From positions 1-46,918 of the forward strand of contig NEWQ02000026.1 in assembly GCA_002869855.2 (NCBI GenBank): DNA of 46,918 nucleotides, read 5' to 3'. A program made the translations under genes and the position numbers. How positions within the stretch are numbered: position 1 is the stretch's first letter; every line of letters starts with the position of its first letter. The notes under the pieces were generated by a model. The model was given only the letters and a program-made list of their open reading frames with translations. It ran no database searches and had not been told where the DNA came from. Of the stretch, positions 26,961-35,346 are shown in pieces. The DNA is from Nitrospira sp. CG24D. GTDB lineage: Bacteria; Nitrospirota; Nitrospiria; Nitrospirales; Nitrospiraceae.

Positions 26961-28486
26961 AACCGTGATTCCTTTCTTATACTCCAGGCGGCAACTGCTT
27001 CGGCCGGAGAAGCCGCCCGTTCAAAGATCTCCGCACAGGCCTTCACCTCGGTCGGATCGAATAGATCCCCCATCTCCAGGGTCTTCCCCTTCAACCCGCC
27101 CGAGAACTGAATCCGCTCCCACTGCATCGATTTGATCTGATCGGGAAACCGCCGCACACAGAGCCCGCGCAATCCCCCGCGGGTATCGTGAGGGCCGACC
27201 GACAGGGCCTGCTCTATGTCGGCCTCCGTGGTCATGCGCCAGGCCTTGCCCTCTGCCTCCAGCCCAAGATACAGCCCGCGGTCGGCATTCACATTGTGAT
27301 ACTCAAGATCCAGGCTCGCCAGCCACGGATCATCCCAGCCGATGCGCTCTTCCCGGACAAAGGTCTCCAGTAGCCACAGCTTCGTCACCCAGTCGAGCTT
27401 GCCGACCAATTGGCTGCGATCCTGCGTGAGCAAACGCAGCGTCTCACCCCATTCGCCCAGCACCCAGTCCGTTTCAGCATCGGCGCCGGCCAGCATGCGC
27501 CGGGCCGCCAGATAATACTGTTCCTGAATCTCCAGCCCGGAGAGGGCCGGCCCCTGCTTCTGACGCACCGTAGCCTTGAGATCGGGATCGCGCGAAATCT
27601 GTTTCACTGCCGACACCGGATCGGCCAGTTCAATCGCAGGGGCGGCTCCGCGATCGATCAGGTCGAGAACCATCTGTGTCGTGCCCACCTTCAACGCTGT
27701 CGCATACTCGCACATGTTCGCATCGCCGATGATCAGATGTAGCCGCCGATACTTCGCCCGATCGGCGTGCGGCTCATCTCTGGTATTCAGAATAGGCCGG
27801 TTATGCATCGTATCGACGCTCAGATCCGTTTCCATGAAATCCGCCCGCTGGGAGAGCTGATACTGCCCCGGAACAAATCCGCTCTCCTGTGCCTCAATGC
27901 CGACTTTTCCTGCCCCGGCAATCATCTGGCGACTGACTAAGAACGGCAGGAGACCTGCGACCAGTTGCGGGAACGGAATCGAGCGCGAGACAAGATAGTT
28001 GTCATGGCAGCCATAGCTATGGCCGTGGAGATCGGTATTGTTCTTATAGAGCTGCACGTGCGGGCCACCGAGAGTTCGATTTCTCCGCTCGGCTGCACGC
28101 TGCACGACCCGCTCGCCGGCCCGGTCGTGCGCGAGCAGATCGCGTAAGGTCCGACATTCCGGGGTCGAATATTCCGGATGCGTATGGTCGTTGTAGAAGC
28201 GGGCACCGTTCGGCAACACCAGATCGCTTTTCATCTCATGGAATGAAAAGGGTCGGTGCGCATCGATTTTGGCAAAATCGTCTTCTTCCCTATCCTGTTG
28301 GAGCCCGGACACCCGAAACCCCCGGGCATCGTCATGCGGATCTTCGCCGCCATAGTCCCAGCGCCGTTCGAACGACGCAGTCAAATGCGCCCGCACCAGC
28401 TCCATCGACTCGACGACCGGATCTACCGAATCGAGATCTTCACGCGTAATCCCGTACTCTGTTTCAATCCCAAAGAGCCGCATCAT
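26957..28486 (-). CDS. dop: Depupylase / Pup deamidase Dop
   Basis: Dop cleaves the tag from proteins and, where the tag ends in Gln, deamidates it. The 509-residue protein starts MMRLFGIETEYG, with the metal-binding Glu pair, then has the Dop-type insertion RWDYGGEDPHDDARGF, which PafA lacks, and FYNDHTHPEYSTPEC with the catalytic Asp (about 100). NTRDEPHADRAKYRRLHLIIGDANM follows. Because this genome's tag already ends in Glu, only depupylation seems needed. The start overlaps the ARC stop (TAATG); the next codon is also ATG (28483). Confidence 0.93.
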   Translation of the reverse strand: MMRLFGIETEYGITREDLDSVDPVVESMELVRAHLTASFERRWDYGGEDPHDDARGFRVSGLQQDREEDDFAKIDAHRPFSFHEMKSDLVLPNGARFYNDHTHPEYSTPECRTLRDLLAHDRAGERVVQRAAERRNRTLGGPHVQLYKNNTDLHGHSYGCHDNYLVSRSIPFPQLVAGLLPFLVSRQMIAGAGKVGIEAQESGFVPGQYQLSQRADFMETDLSVDTMHNRPILNTRDEPHADRAKYRRLHLIIGDANMCEYATALKVGTTQMVLDLIDRGAAPAIELADPVSAVKQISRDPDLKATVRQKQGPALSGLEIQEQYYLAARRMLAGADAETDWVLGEWGETLRLLTQDRSQLVGKLDWVTKLWLLETFVREERIGWDDPWLASLDLEYHNVNADRGLYLGLEAEGKAWRMTTEADIEQALSVGPHDTRGGLRGLCVRRFPDQIKSMQWERIQFSGGLKGKTLEMGDLFDPTEVKACAEIFERAASPAEAVAAWSIRKESRL

Positions 28487-30228
28487 TAGATAATCTGATT
28501 GATCAATCGCTCTTCCGTCTGCCGGCCGCGCCGGAAGGACGACACGCCGACGACCTGCTCCGGATGATGGTCGAGCAACTTCAACCATTCTTCCGCCGCA
28601 TCATCCGGCGGTAACATCTCCCCTTCACGGAATTCTTCCAGAACGGAATCAGAGAGATCCTTCGCAATGAGCCCTGCCGACTGGCCGGACTGGATCATGC
28701 GATCGATTGCCTTTTCCTTCGCGCGCTGGACGATAGAGGAGAGAATTGCCCCGCTCACGAGATCGCCCCGATACAGCACCTTGTTTTGGCCGCTCCGGAG
28801 CCGGATGGAGAGCAGCCGGTTTTCATCCGTCCGTTTGTAAATCTGGTCAATAACCTCATCCACCAGCGAAGTACAGGCCTTCGTCTTATCTCCCCCGCGC
28901 TCGGCGATGACGGAAGAATCCAGCGGCAGCTCCTCCGTGAGATAGACTTTCAGAATCTCGGCGGCCGATTCGCGATTCGGCCGGCTCACTTTGATCTTGC
29001 GGTCAATGCGTCCCGGACGCAACACCGCAGGATCGATCAGGTCAGGCCGATTCGACGCGAGAATGATCACCACATCCCGCAGGGATTCAATTCCATCCAT
29101 CTCGGAACAGAACATCGGAACGAGTGTGCTGGAAATATTGAACGAGCGCGACGCCCGTCTGGTGCCCAGAATCGACTCGGCTTCGTCGATAAAAATAAAC
29201 GGGAGCGCCCCCTCGCGGCGGCGGGCCCTGGCCTTGGCAAAGAGATCGCGGACCATCCGCTCCGACTCCCCGAGCCACATGTTCAGAATCTCAGGCCCCT
29301 TGATATGGAGGAATGCGCCGCCCGTGATGGGAGGCTGCGTCGCTGTTTTTCCTCCTGAAGCCATTGACTCGCTCACGAGCTTCGAGAGACTGGCGGCCGC
29401 GGCCTGACCGATCAACGTTTTTCCGCAGCCCGGCGGGCCATAGAGCAGAAAGCCCTTGGGTTGCGTGAACTTGAATTGCTGAAACGTCTCCGCGTGCAGC
29501 AGCGGATATTCGATCGCCTTGCGAATTGCGCTGATCGCTTCCTGCTGCCCGCCGATCTGCTCCCACGTCACCGTCGGCACCTCGTCGAGGACATGGGTCT
29601 TGGCTTTCCGGTCTTCCAGCTTCTCGATCGCGATCCGGTGCCCCGGATCGATCCGCAATTCATCACCGGCCTTCAGCTCCACCCCCACAAGGTCGCTCGA
29701 CCGTTGGAGAATCATTGATTGGCGGCCCATCTCCTGCTCGAAACGCAACCGCCCGTCCGGCAGCGCTTCCGTCAGCTTGAGCACCGGCCCGTTCAGGTCA
29801 TAGCCGAGCGTTTTGATGACCGCATAGGCTTCGTTCACCAGAATCTGCGCGCCGATTTTCAGGTCAGCGCTCGCCACACGCGGATCCACGTTCGCATAAT
29901 ACTCAGCCCCGCCGACAATGATCCTGGCCAGGCCTTCACCCGGCAGATCGAGCAACGTGCCGATCCGATTGGCCGGCGCCGTCAGCTTTGCCACCACCTC
30001 GCTGATTTTTTTGAATTCCGCGTCCCGTTGCTGCTGGCTCGCCGTCGTCAACATGACGGAGTGCCGGAGCTTATAGAGAATCTGCTGGCGGGGGTCGTTC
30101 TCAGGAAAGGACGCCAGGCATTGCTCGATCAATTCAAGCGGGTCTGTCGTCGTCGAAGACGCTCGTTTCCCCGCCCCTGTATCTGATGGGCCACCCGGCC
30201 CCTTGTCGTCTGCACGATGGTCGCTCAT
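28486..30228 (-). CDS. arc: Proteasome-activating AAA ATPase ARC/Mpa
   Basis: ARC (Mpa) is a hexameric ATPase that recognises the tag, unfolds the substrate and feeds it to the 20S core. The 580-residue protein has an N-terminal helix (about 30-85) for coiled-coil pairing and tag binding, double OB domains (about 85-210), then one AAA module with Walker A GPPGCGKT, Walker B FIFIDEAES, and the second-region motif ASNRPDLIDPAVLRPGRID. It ends RLINQII, without the C-terminal Gln-Tyr-Leu that actinobacterial Mpa uses to open the core. Downstream dop starts on its stop codon. Confidence 0.92.
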   Translation of the reverse strand: MSDHRADDKGPGGPSDTGAGKRASSTTTDPLELIEQCLASFPENDPRQQILYKLRHSVMLTTASQQQRDAEFKKISEVVAKLTAPANRIGTLLDLPGEGLARIIVGGAEYYANVDPRVASADLKIGAQILVNEAYAVIKTLGYDLNGPVLKLTEALPDGRLRFEQEMGRQSMILQRSSDLVGVELKAGDELRIDPGHRIAIEKLEDRKAKTHVLDEVPTVTWEQIGGQQEAISAIRKAIEYPLLHAETFQQFKFTQPKGFLLYGPPGCGKTLIGQAAAASLSKLVSESMASGGKTATQPPITGGAFLHIKGPEILNMWLGESERMVRDLFAKARARRREGALPFIFIDEAESILGTRRASRSFNISSTLVPMFCSEMDGIESLRDVVIILASNRPDLIDPAVLRPGRIDRKIKVSRPNRESAAEILKVYLTEELPLDSSVIAERGGDKTKACTSLVDEVIDQIYKRTDENRLLSIRLRSGQNKVLYRGDLVSGAILSSIVQRAKEKAIDRMIQSGQSAGLIAKDLSDSVLEEFREGEMLPPDDAAEEWLKLLDHHPEQVVGVSSFRRGRQTEERLINQII

Positions 30229-30290
30229 GGTCGTCTCCGGTTTGTTCAGGAGTCATCATAACAACATGTTGAAGCCGGACGCTACCAGCG

Positions 30291-31418
30291 TTAATTGACC
30301 GCCTGGAGAGCAAGGGAAATCTGCTGACGCTTGTTTGCGCGAATGATATCGAGCGTCACCTGGTCACCGACCTTATGCGCTTCCATGACATCCATCATGT
30401 CGTCAATGGTCTCGACCGGCTTCCCGTCGATCGCCACCACGATGTCGCCGAGTTCGATGCGACCGGCTTGCGTCTCGCGTGCCCCCCGCAACCCGGCGCG
30501 ATCGGCGCTCCCGCCGCGCGAAACTTTTCCAATGACAAGGCCTTTGATCCCCCAGCGCTTGGCAATGGAATCGGGCACCAGCGACACACCCAGCCCCGGC
30601 CTGATGAGCTTGCCGTGTTTGATCAACTCCGGCACGATGCGATTTACCGTATCCACCGGAACCGCAAACCCGATGCCGGCATAGGCGCCGCTGGGACTGA
30701 CGATTTGCGTGTTCACGCCGATCAGCCGTCCGCTGCTGTCGAGCAGCGGGCCCCCGGAGTTGCCGGGGTTGATCGCCGCATCCGTTTGGATCACGCCCTC
30801 GATCGTCCGGTTCGACATCGACTTGATCGTGCGCCCTAAGGCGCTGACAACTCCCGTGGTCAAGGTATGGTCCAGCCCGAACGGATTGCCGATGGCTAAG
30901 ACTTTCTGCCCGACCCGCAAATCATGCGAAGCCCCGACTGCCAGCGGCTCCACAAGATTTTCAGATACTTTGATCTGCAAGACCACCAGATCATGGTCCG
31001 GATCGGCCCCGACAATCTTGGCTTGATGTTCACTCCGGTCGGCCAGCGTGACCTTGATGGTATCGGCTCCATAGATGACGTGAAAATTCGTGACGATATA
31101 CCCCTGCTTACTCCAGACAAATCCGGAGCCGGAGCCCTGCGGGACCTCCATCGTGTCGAAGGACCAGATGTCGCGTTGGATAGCGGTATTGGCGATGAAG
31201 ACGACCGACTTGGTGGCCCGCTCGAACACCGCCATGGTCGCGCGCTCGTCCGGGCTTAATTCGGCCGGTGCGGGAGTCACCGGTCGAGGCTTGCCGTCCG
31301 CGCCATCGTAGGTCCCGCCGAGCGGTTTGCCCCAGTCGGCTGCCATGGCCCACAGGCTGAAGACGAGGACGCTAGCTCCCGCCGTCACACCAGCAAGCCT
31401 TCGCATGATACGCCGCAT
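30291..31418 (-). CDS. HtrA/DegP-type periplasmic serine protease
   Basis: The 375-residue protein has a signal anchor (about 8-26), a trypsin-like domain with His113 (TNFHV), Asp143 (DHDLVVL) and Ser221 (GNSGGP), and one PDZ domain (about 275-370). It matches the DegS/HtrA layout with one PDZ and would degrade misfolded proteins or cut a regulatory target in the periplasm. The ATG at 31418 is preferred because GAGG lies 6 nt upstream; GTG at 31430, overlapping the yjbQ stop, is another option. It is followed after 62 nt by ARC, linking an envelope protease to the cytoplasmic proteasome genes. Confidence 0.9.
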   Translation of the reverse strand: MRRIMRRLAGVTAGASVLVFSLWAMAADWGKPLGGTYDGADGKPRPVTPAPAELSPDERATMAVFERATKSVVFIANTAIQRDIWSFDTMEVPQGSGSGFVWSKQGYIVTNFHVIYGADTIKVTLADRSEHQAKIVGADPDHDLVVLQIKVSENLVEPLAVGASHDLRVGQKVLAIGNPFGLDHTLTTGVVSALGRTIKSMSNRTIEGVIQTDAAINPGNSGGPLLDSSGRLIGVNTQIVSPSGAYAGIGFAVPVDTVNRIVPELIKHGKLIRPGLGVSLVPDSIAKRWGIKGLVIGKVSRGGSADRAGLRGARETQAGRIELGDIVVAIDGKPVETIDDMMDVMEAHKVGDQVTLDIIRANKRQQISLALQAVN

Positions 31419-31426
31419 GCTCATCC

Positions 31427-31849
31427 TCACTCACCGATGATTTGAAAGATCAGCTCGCGCGTGCGGGATCGCGTGTCGAAGTCGACCACGACGATTTGCT
31501 GCCAGGTGCCGAGAAGGAGCGCTCCGTCGGAAAACGGAATCGTGACGGACGGCCCTTGCAGCTGCCCCCGGAGATGGCTGTGCCCGTTGTCTTCCCCGGC
31601 ATTTCTCGTATTGTGCTGCCAGGCGGGATCGGCTGGTATCGCACGATCCCAAAATGCTTTCGTATCGGCACGGATCCCCGGCTCGTCCTCGATGATCATG
31701 ATCGACGCAGTCGTGTGCTTCACAAAGACCGTCACGATACCGGCCCTCAGCCTGGAATCGGCGACGGCGGCCTGAACCGATTTCGTCAGATTCTCGATGT
31801 GGGTGTCGCCTCGCATGTCCACGCGGGACGCGATCGTTTGCACAGCCAT
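31427..31849 (-). CDS. YjbQ-family (UPF0047) protein
   Basis: The 140-residue protein shows the YjbQ pattern: VKHTTASIMIIEDEPG, a central NGHSHLRGQLQGPS with two histidines, and the C-terminal LGTWQQIVVVDFDTRSRTRELIFQIIGE. Family members have weak thiamine-phosphate synthase activity, but the physiological role is unsettled. The ATG at 31849 lies one base after the HD-protein stop; an in-frame upstream Met is inside that gene. It is the middle gene of the HD-yjbQ-htrA group that precedes the proteasome genes. Confidence 0.9.
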   Translation of the reverse strand: MAVQTIASRVDMRGDTHIENLTKSVQAAVADSRLRAGIVTVFVKHTTASIMIIEDEPGIRADTKAFWDRAIPADPAWQHNTRNAGEDNGHSHLRGQLQGPSVTIPFSDGALLLGTWQQIVVVDFDTRSRTRELIFQIIGE

Positions 31850-31850
31850 G

Positions 31851-32717
31851 TCAGTGCTCCATATGTCGCAGAAATTTCCGGTCGGCCGGCGAGAGACGGC
31901 AACCACGCGCTTCTTCCAACACCCGGTCGAACTCGCCGCCGGCGGCCAGCCCGCGAAGCGCCGACATGACCGGCCGGCTCAAGATACCTTCCTGCTGCAA
32001 CTTCTCGAGATAGGCAAACGCATCGGCAAGCGTTTCCTTCTTCCGCACGTAGTAATCGCGTCCGCGCTGCTGATTGCTGTAGGCCTCGAACTGCTCGCAG
32101 GCAACCAACACTTCCGCCAATTGCTTCACCCACGTCGGGGCATCCGTTAGCTTCTCCGGATAATAGTAATAGAGCATCACCCGCTGCATCCAGGATTCCC
32201 ATCTCACGCCCATCTTCTTGATCTCGCCACGCACCGTTCGCAGCCGGCGGGACAGCCGCCGGGAATAACCAAGCCGCATCTCGACCTGCTCCTTTGCCCA
32301 GGCCGTCATGGGGATGCCGGCAGCATCGAGATTATCCCTGTATCGACGCAGGAAGGCTTCGGTCTCGCGTCCATACAAGGTCTCCGGATGTAGGGCTCGC
32401 CATTCGCGGGGCCTGGTCGGGATGCCATGCGCTTTGGCCCAAGACCAGATTTTTCCAAAGAGCACACGATCGAGCCCCGCCCGGCCCAAATCATGCAGAA
32501 CACAAGCAATCTGATACTGGCGCACTCGCGCAGAGTCATGCCCCAGAGCAGCCGCTACAGCCGCGCACATGCGCGCCGTGCGAACGGCATGCGGCCGGTC
32601 GTACCCGCGGATGATGCGGCCGGGAATCGTCGGATGCGGATAGTCGTAGAGGCGCAGCAGCTGAGCCACGAGCGCTTTGGAGATCAACAACGGAGCGCGA
32701 GAAGCCGTAGACGTCAT
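31851..32717 (-). CDS. HD-domain phosphohydrolase-like protein
   Basis: The 288-residue protein has the metal-binding HD pattern: His43 in DRPHAVRTARM, then HDLGRAG at 75-81 with His75-Asp76, and further His/Asp residues downstream. HD proteins hydrolyse nucleotides or phosphate esters, or degrade cyclic dinucleotides; no GYP motif is seen, so it is not a typical c-di-GMP phosphodiesterase. The C-terminal part (about 190-288) is helical with a YYYYPEKL stretch. It is the first gene of the operon that leads through yjbQ and htrA to the proteasome genes. Confidence 0.78.
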   Translation of the reverse strand: MTSTASRAPLLISKALVAQLLRLYDYPHPTIPGRIIRGYDRPHAVRTARMCAAVAAALGHDSARVRQYQIACVLHDLGRAGLDRVLFGKIWSWAKAHGIPTRPREWRALHPETLYGRETEAFLRRYRDNLDAAGIPMTAWAKEQVEMRLGYSRRLSRRLRTVRGEIKKMGVRWESWMQRVMLYYYYPEKLTDAPTWVKQLAEVLVACEQFEAYSNQQRGRDYYVRKKETLADAFAYLEKLQQEGILSRPVMSALRGLAAGGEFDRVLEEARGCRLSPADRKFLRHMEH

Positions 32718-32885
32718 GCGAAATAGGATCGGAAGGAGACTGCCATAAACTGGGACGAGAATAACGTTCGGCGAAACGAGGTGTCAAGACAACGAACGGC
32801 CCCGGGGACTCGATCAATCCATCGGTTTTTGCTATGCTCCGCGGCGTCCTACCGTAGTCAATTCCCCTGAATCCTGAGGCGCACG

Positions 32886-33524
32886 ATGAAATGCAGAGGA
32901 TCGTTGTTCACAGGGCTTATTGGAGCGGCACTGTTCGCCGTGGCAATCGGGTTCAGCACGGACTCGCCGGCGTCCCCCATCGACCAGCTCACAGATCTGA
33001 CCGGAAAAGTCACCGTCATTGTCACGCTCACCGGGCGCGATAATTTTACGAGCGAATATCGCTACGACGTCAGCGTCCGCAATATGACCGCCGATCCGCT
33101 GATCGCCGACTCCCTGCTCATCGTCCTCGATAAAATTACGAACCTGGCGGGCGAAGACCATGAAGCGCTGACAAACGAATCCTTCCTCACCCGGTTCGAC
33201 GTCCTCGGGCAGGATGGAGAAACCGACGAGCGAAAGCCCTTCTTCCGTATTCCACCCGGCAGCACCGCGGATTTAGTCCCTCAAACCAATAGCCGCGCAG
33301 CCTCCGTCCGGATTCGCAACCGAGATTATGTCTCCGTCTTCACGCCGGCCTTCAAGGTCTATGGCAACAAACGGCCACCGCCTGAACCGAAACAGCCGAC
33401 CGCCCAGGCACAGCCCGCTGCCCCTCAACGTCAGACCGACAAGCAGACCGAGAGGCTGCTCCAGCTGCTGCTCAAGAAGGGCGTCATCACGGAAGAAGAA
33501 TGGCGGAAGGCCAACCAGCCATGA
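32886..33524 (+). CDS. Exported protein of unknown function
   Basis: The 212-residue product has an N-terminal signal segment (SLFTGLIGAALFAVAIGFS), a beta-rich central domain (about 45-155) with FTSEYRYDVSVRNMTADPL that looks like an Ig or fibronectin-like fold, and a Pro/Gln/Ala-rich linker leading to a C-terminal helix RLLQLLLKKGVITEEEW. That last piece resembles the short SHOCT-like helix pairs found at the ends of secreted or membrane proteins. No family is certain. The gene is read away from the HD protein and overlaps the HIT gene by 4 nt. Confidence 0.6.
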   Translation: MKCRGSLFTGLIGAALFAVAIGFSTDSPASPIDQLTDLTGKVTVIVTLTGRDNFTSEYRYDVSVRNMTADPLIADSLLIVLDKITNLAGEDHEALTNESFLTRFDVLGQDGETDERKPFFRIPPGSTADLVPQTNSRAASVRIRNRDYVSVFTPAFKVYGNKRPPPEPKQPTAQAQPAAPQRQTDKQTERLLQLLLKKGVITEEEWRKANQP

Positions 33525-33949
33525 CCGGCAATACCTGTCGCGCCTGTCAGGGAACCTGGCCGCCCGCCGACCACTTCATCGCCGATCTGGGGCTGTCTCA
33601 GGCCTACTTGCATGAGGATCAATTCTTCAAGGGTTGGACCGTCGTCGTCTTCCGGCGCCATGCGACCGAACTCTTCCAGTTGGCCCCCACGGAGCGGATG
33701 CAGTTGATGGAAGAAGTCACTCTCGTGGCCAGGACACTGGCGCAGGTTTTCGACGCCAGAAAGATCAACTATGAGCTGCTGGGCAACCAACTCCCCCATA
33801 TCCACTGGCATCTCATCCCCCGCCTGGCGACCGACCCGGCTCCCTTGGAACCGGTCTGGCGGGTGCAGCATGAGCCGGTCCACCCACCAGCCCAAGAACG
33901 CCAGGCCAGTATTGAACAAATCAAAGAGGCGATGGCCAAATTGCGCTAG
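33521..33949 (+). CDS. HIT-family nucleotide hydrolase/transferase
   Basis: The 142-residue protein has the HIT motif HIHWHLIPR (HxHxH) near residues 93-101, preceded by NYELLGNQLP, as in Fhit/HINT-like proteins. An N-terminal CRACQG with paired cysteines may bind zinc. HIT proteins hydrolyse dinucleoside polyphosphates or AMP-conjugates. The ATG at 33521 overlaps the previous stop (ATGA) and has GGAAGG about 10 nt upstream; an earlier in-frame ATG at 33500 lies inside the previous gene. Confidence 0.88.
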   Translation: MTGNTCRACQGTWPPADHFIADLGLSQAYLHEDQFFKGWTVVVFRRHATELFQLAPTERMQLMEEVTLVARTLAQVFDARKINYELLGNQLPHIHWHLIPRLATDPAPLEPVWRVQHEPVHPPAQERQASIEQIKEAMAKLR

Positions 33950-34007
33950 ACCGTTTCCTCGCTCCATTTTGCCATTCCTAACCAGTCTGCTCTGCTCGAT
34001 CGGATGC

Positions 34008-34013
34008 TATAAT
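34008..34013 (+). promoter_or_regulatory. Possible -10 box before the TPR/Sel1 gene
   Basis: A perfect TATAAT lies 42 nt before the start codon of the TPR/Sel1 gene, with AGGAGGGT in between as the ribosome site. No good -35 box is seen at 16-18 nt (GTCTGC), so an activator may be needed. Confidence 0.4.
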
Positions 34014-34054
34014 AGCTTCCACTCGTACCCGTTTCAGGAGGGTCTCAGATTTCG

Positions 34055-35341
34055 ATGCGTCGTCGCGTAGTGCTCGTGACCATCCTCGTTGTTCCGCTGC
34101 TCTTCGAACTGCACGGCGAGTCGTTCGCCCAAACACCTGACGAACCGACGGCCGCGCCGACGGTCCTCGAATCTCCCGATCCCAATCTCAATGTGGATCC
34201 CAATCTGGTCCTCCAGCCTCCGCAACAGGACGAGCATCATCCGTCTGAATGGACGGAGCAGGAGCGCAACAATGCCGTCTTCATGCTGAGTGAGTTGCGT
34301 GGACGGGTCAGGACATTTCCCACCGGAGCAGAAGACCGCCTCAAGTTGGCGCAAGGACTCTACCGCGTCGGCGATCTCGACGCCGCGCTCGACGAGTGCC
34401 GCGTCGCCCTCAAGCTGCAGCCGAATAACGTCCAGGCACTGCTGCAACTCGGTATCGTACTCATGGCGAAACAGGACGGGCGCGCGGCCGCCACAGCTTT
34501 GATGGAGGCCATTCTCATTGATCCCGAATTGACCCATGCGCATTACGCCCTGGGAGGGGTCCAGTACGGGCTGGGCAATGTCAAAGCGGCGGTTCACTCG
34601 TACCGGCGAGCCATTGAGCTGCAACCGAATTTCCCCGACGCCCGCTATCGTCTTGCATTATTACTGAAACTGACAAATCGCGATCAGGAAGCGGCGCAGT
34701 TCATGGAGGAAGCGGCCGTCGGCGGAGTCCCGCAGGCGCAGTTTTTTTCAGGCAATGCGTACAAGAGCGGCCAGGGCGTAGCAAAAAATATGGGACGGGC
34801 CATTTTCTGGTGGACCAAGGCCGTTGACCTCGGCCACCAGCCGGCTGCTGACGCCCTCGCCAAACTCCGGCGGCAGGCCCTCTCGACGAAACAAACCGGC
34901 GACCAGGCAGACCGACGACCCAACGACGCGCTCGAAGGCTTTCGCGCCTACCGCACCCTGCTCTGGGAAGAGTTTCCGGACTACAGCCGGTCAAGTGACC
35001 TGGACACATTGGGAACGACGCTGCACAAAGACAATCGTACTGACTATGCGGTCGCGACGCTCCTTCAAGAAAGCTATGCGCTGAGCGACGTGGCACTGGC
35101 CGAACTCGCCAGGCTGTACGAAGTCGGATGGGACCAGCACCTCGCGCCCTTCGACAAGAAGATGCTCGCCTGTATTGAAACGACCGCCGCCGAGGGGTTT
35201 GCGCCGGCCAAGAAAGCGCTCGCGCGCATCTACGGCATCGGCCTTGGCGTGGCGCCGGATCGAGCCAAGGCGAAAACCGCGCTCAAAGGCCTCCCGAAGC
35301 AAGAGGCGAACGCCCTGATGGATGAACTGAGCCTCCGATAA
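34055..35341 (+). CDS. Exported TPR / Sel1-repeat protein
   Basis: The 428-residue protein has a signal peptide (VVLVTILVVPLLFELHGESFAQ), then about three tetratricopeptide repeats at 100-210 (AQGLYRVGDLDAALDECRVALKLQP and the next two), and Sel1-like repeats (GNAYKSGQGVAKNMGRAIFWWTKAVDLG near 235, AKKALARIYGIGLGVAPDRAKAKTAL near the end). Such proteins scaffold partner proteins, often in envelope or exopolysaccharide systems. It ends 5 nt before the CHASE2 regulator, so the two are co-transcribed and may form a sensing pair. Confidence 0.82.
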   Translation: MRRRVVLVTILVVPLLFELHGESFAQTPDEPTAAPTVLESPDPNLNVDPNLVLQPPQQDEHHPSEWTEQERNNAVFMLSELRGRVRTFPTGAEDRLKLAQGLYRVGDLDAALDECRVALKLQPNNVQALLQLGIVLMAKQDGRAAATALMEAILIDPELTHAHYALGGVQYGLGNVKAAVHSYRRAIELQPNFPDARYRLALLLKLTNRDQEAAQFMEEAAVGGVPQAQFFSGNAYKSGQGVAKNMGRAIFWWTKAVDLGHQPAADALAKLRRQALSTKQTGDQADRRPNDALEGFRAYRTLLWEEFPDYSRSSDLDTLGTTLHKDNRTDYAVATLLQESYALSDVALAELARLYEVGWDQHLAPFDKKMLACIETTAAEGFAPAKKALARIYGIGLGVAPDRAKAKTALKGLPKQEANALMDELSLR

Positions 35342-35346
35342 TTCAC

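Noticed and set aside
28483..28588. The dop frame stays open 34 codons into ARC and reads DQSDYL just before the start, resembling the missing ARC tail QYL.
   Set aside because: ARC has its own stop in another frame, the Dop start matches its family, and no slippery sequence is evident. A frameshift fusion is not supported.
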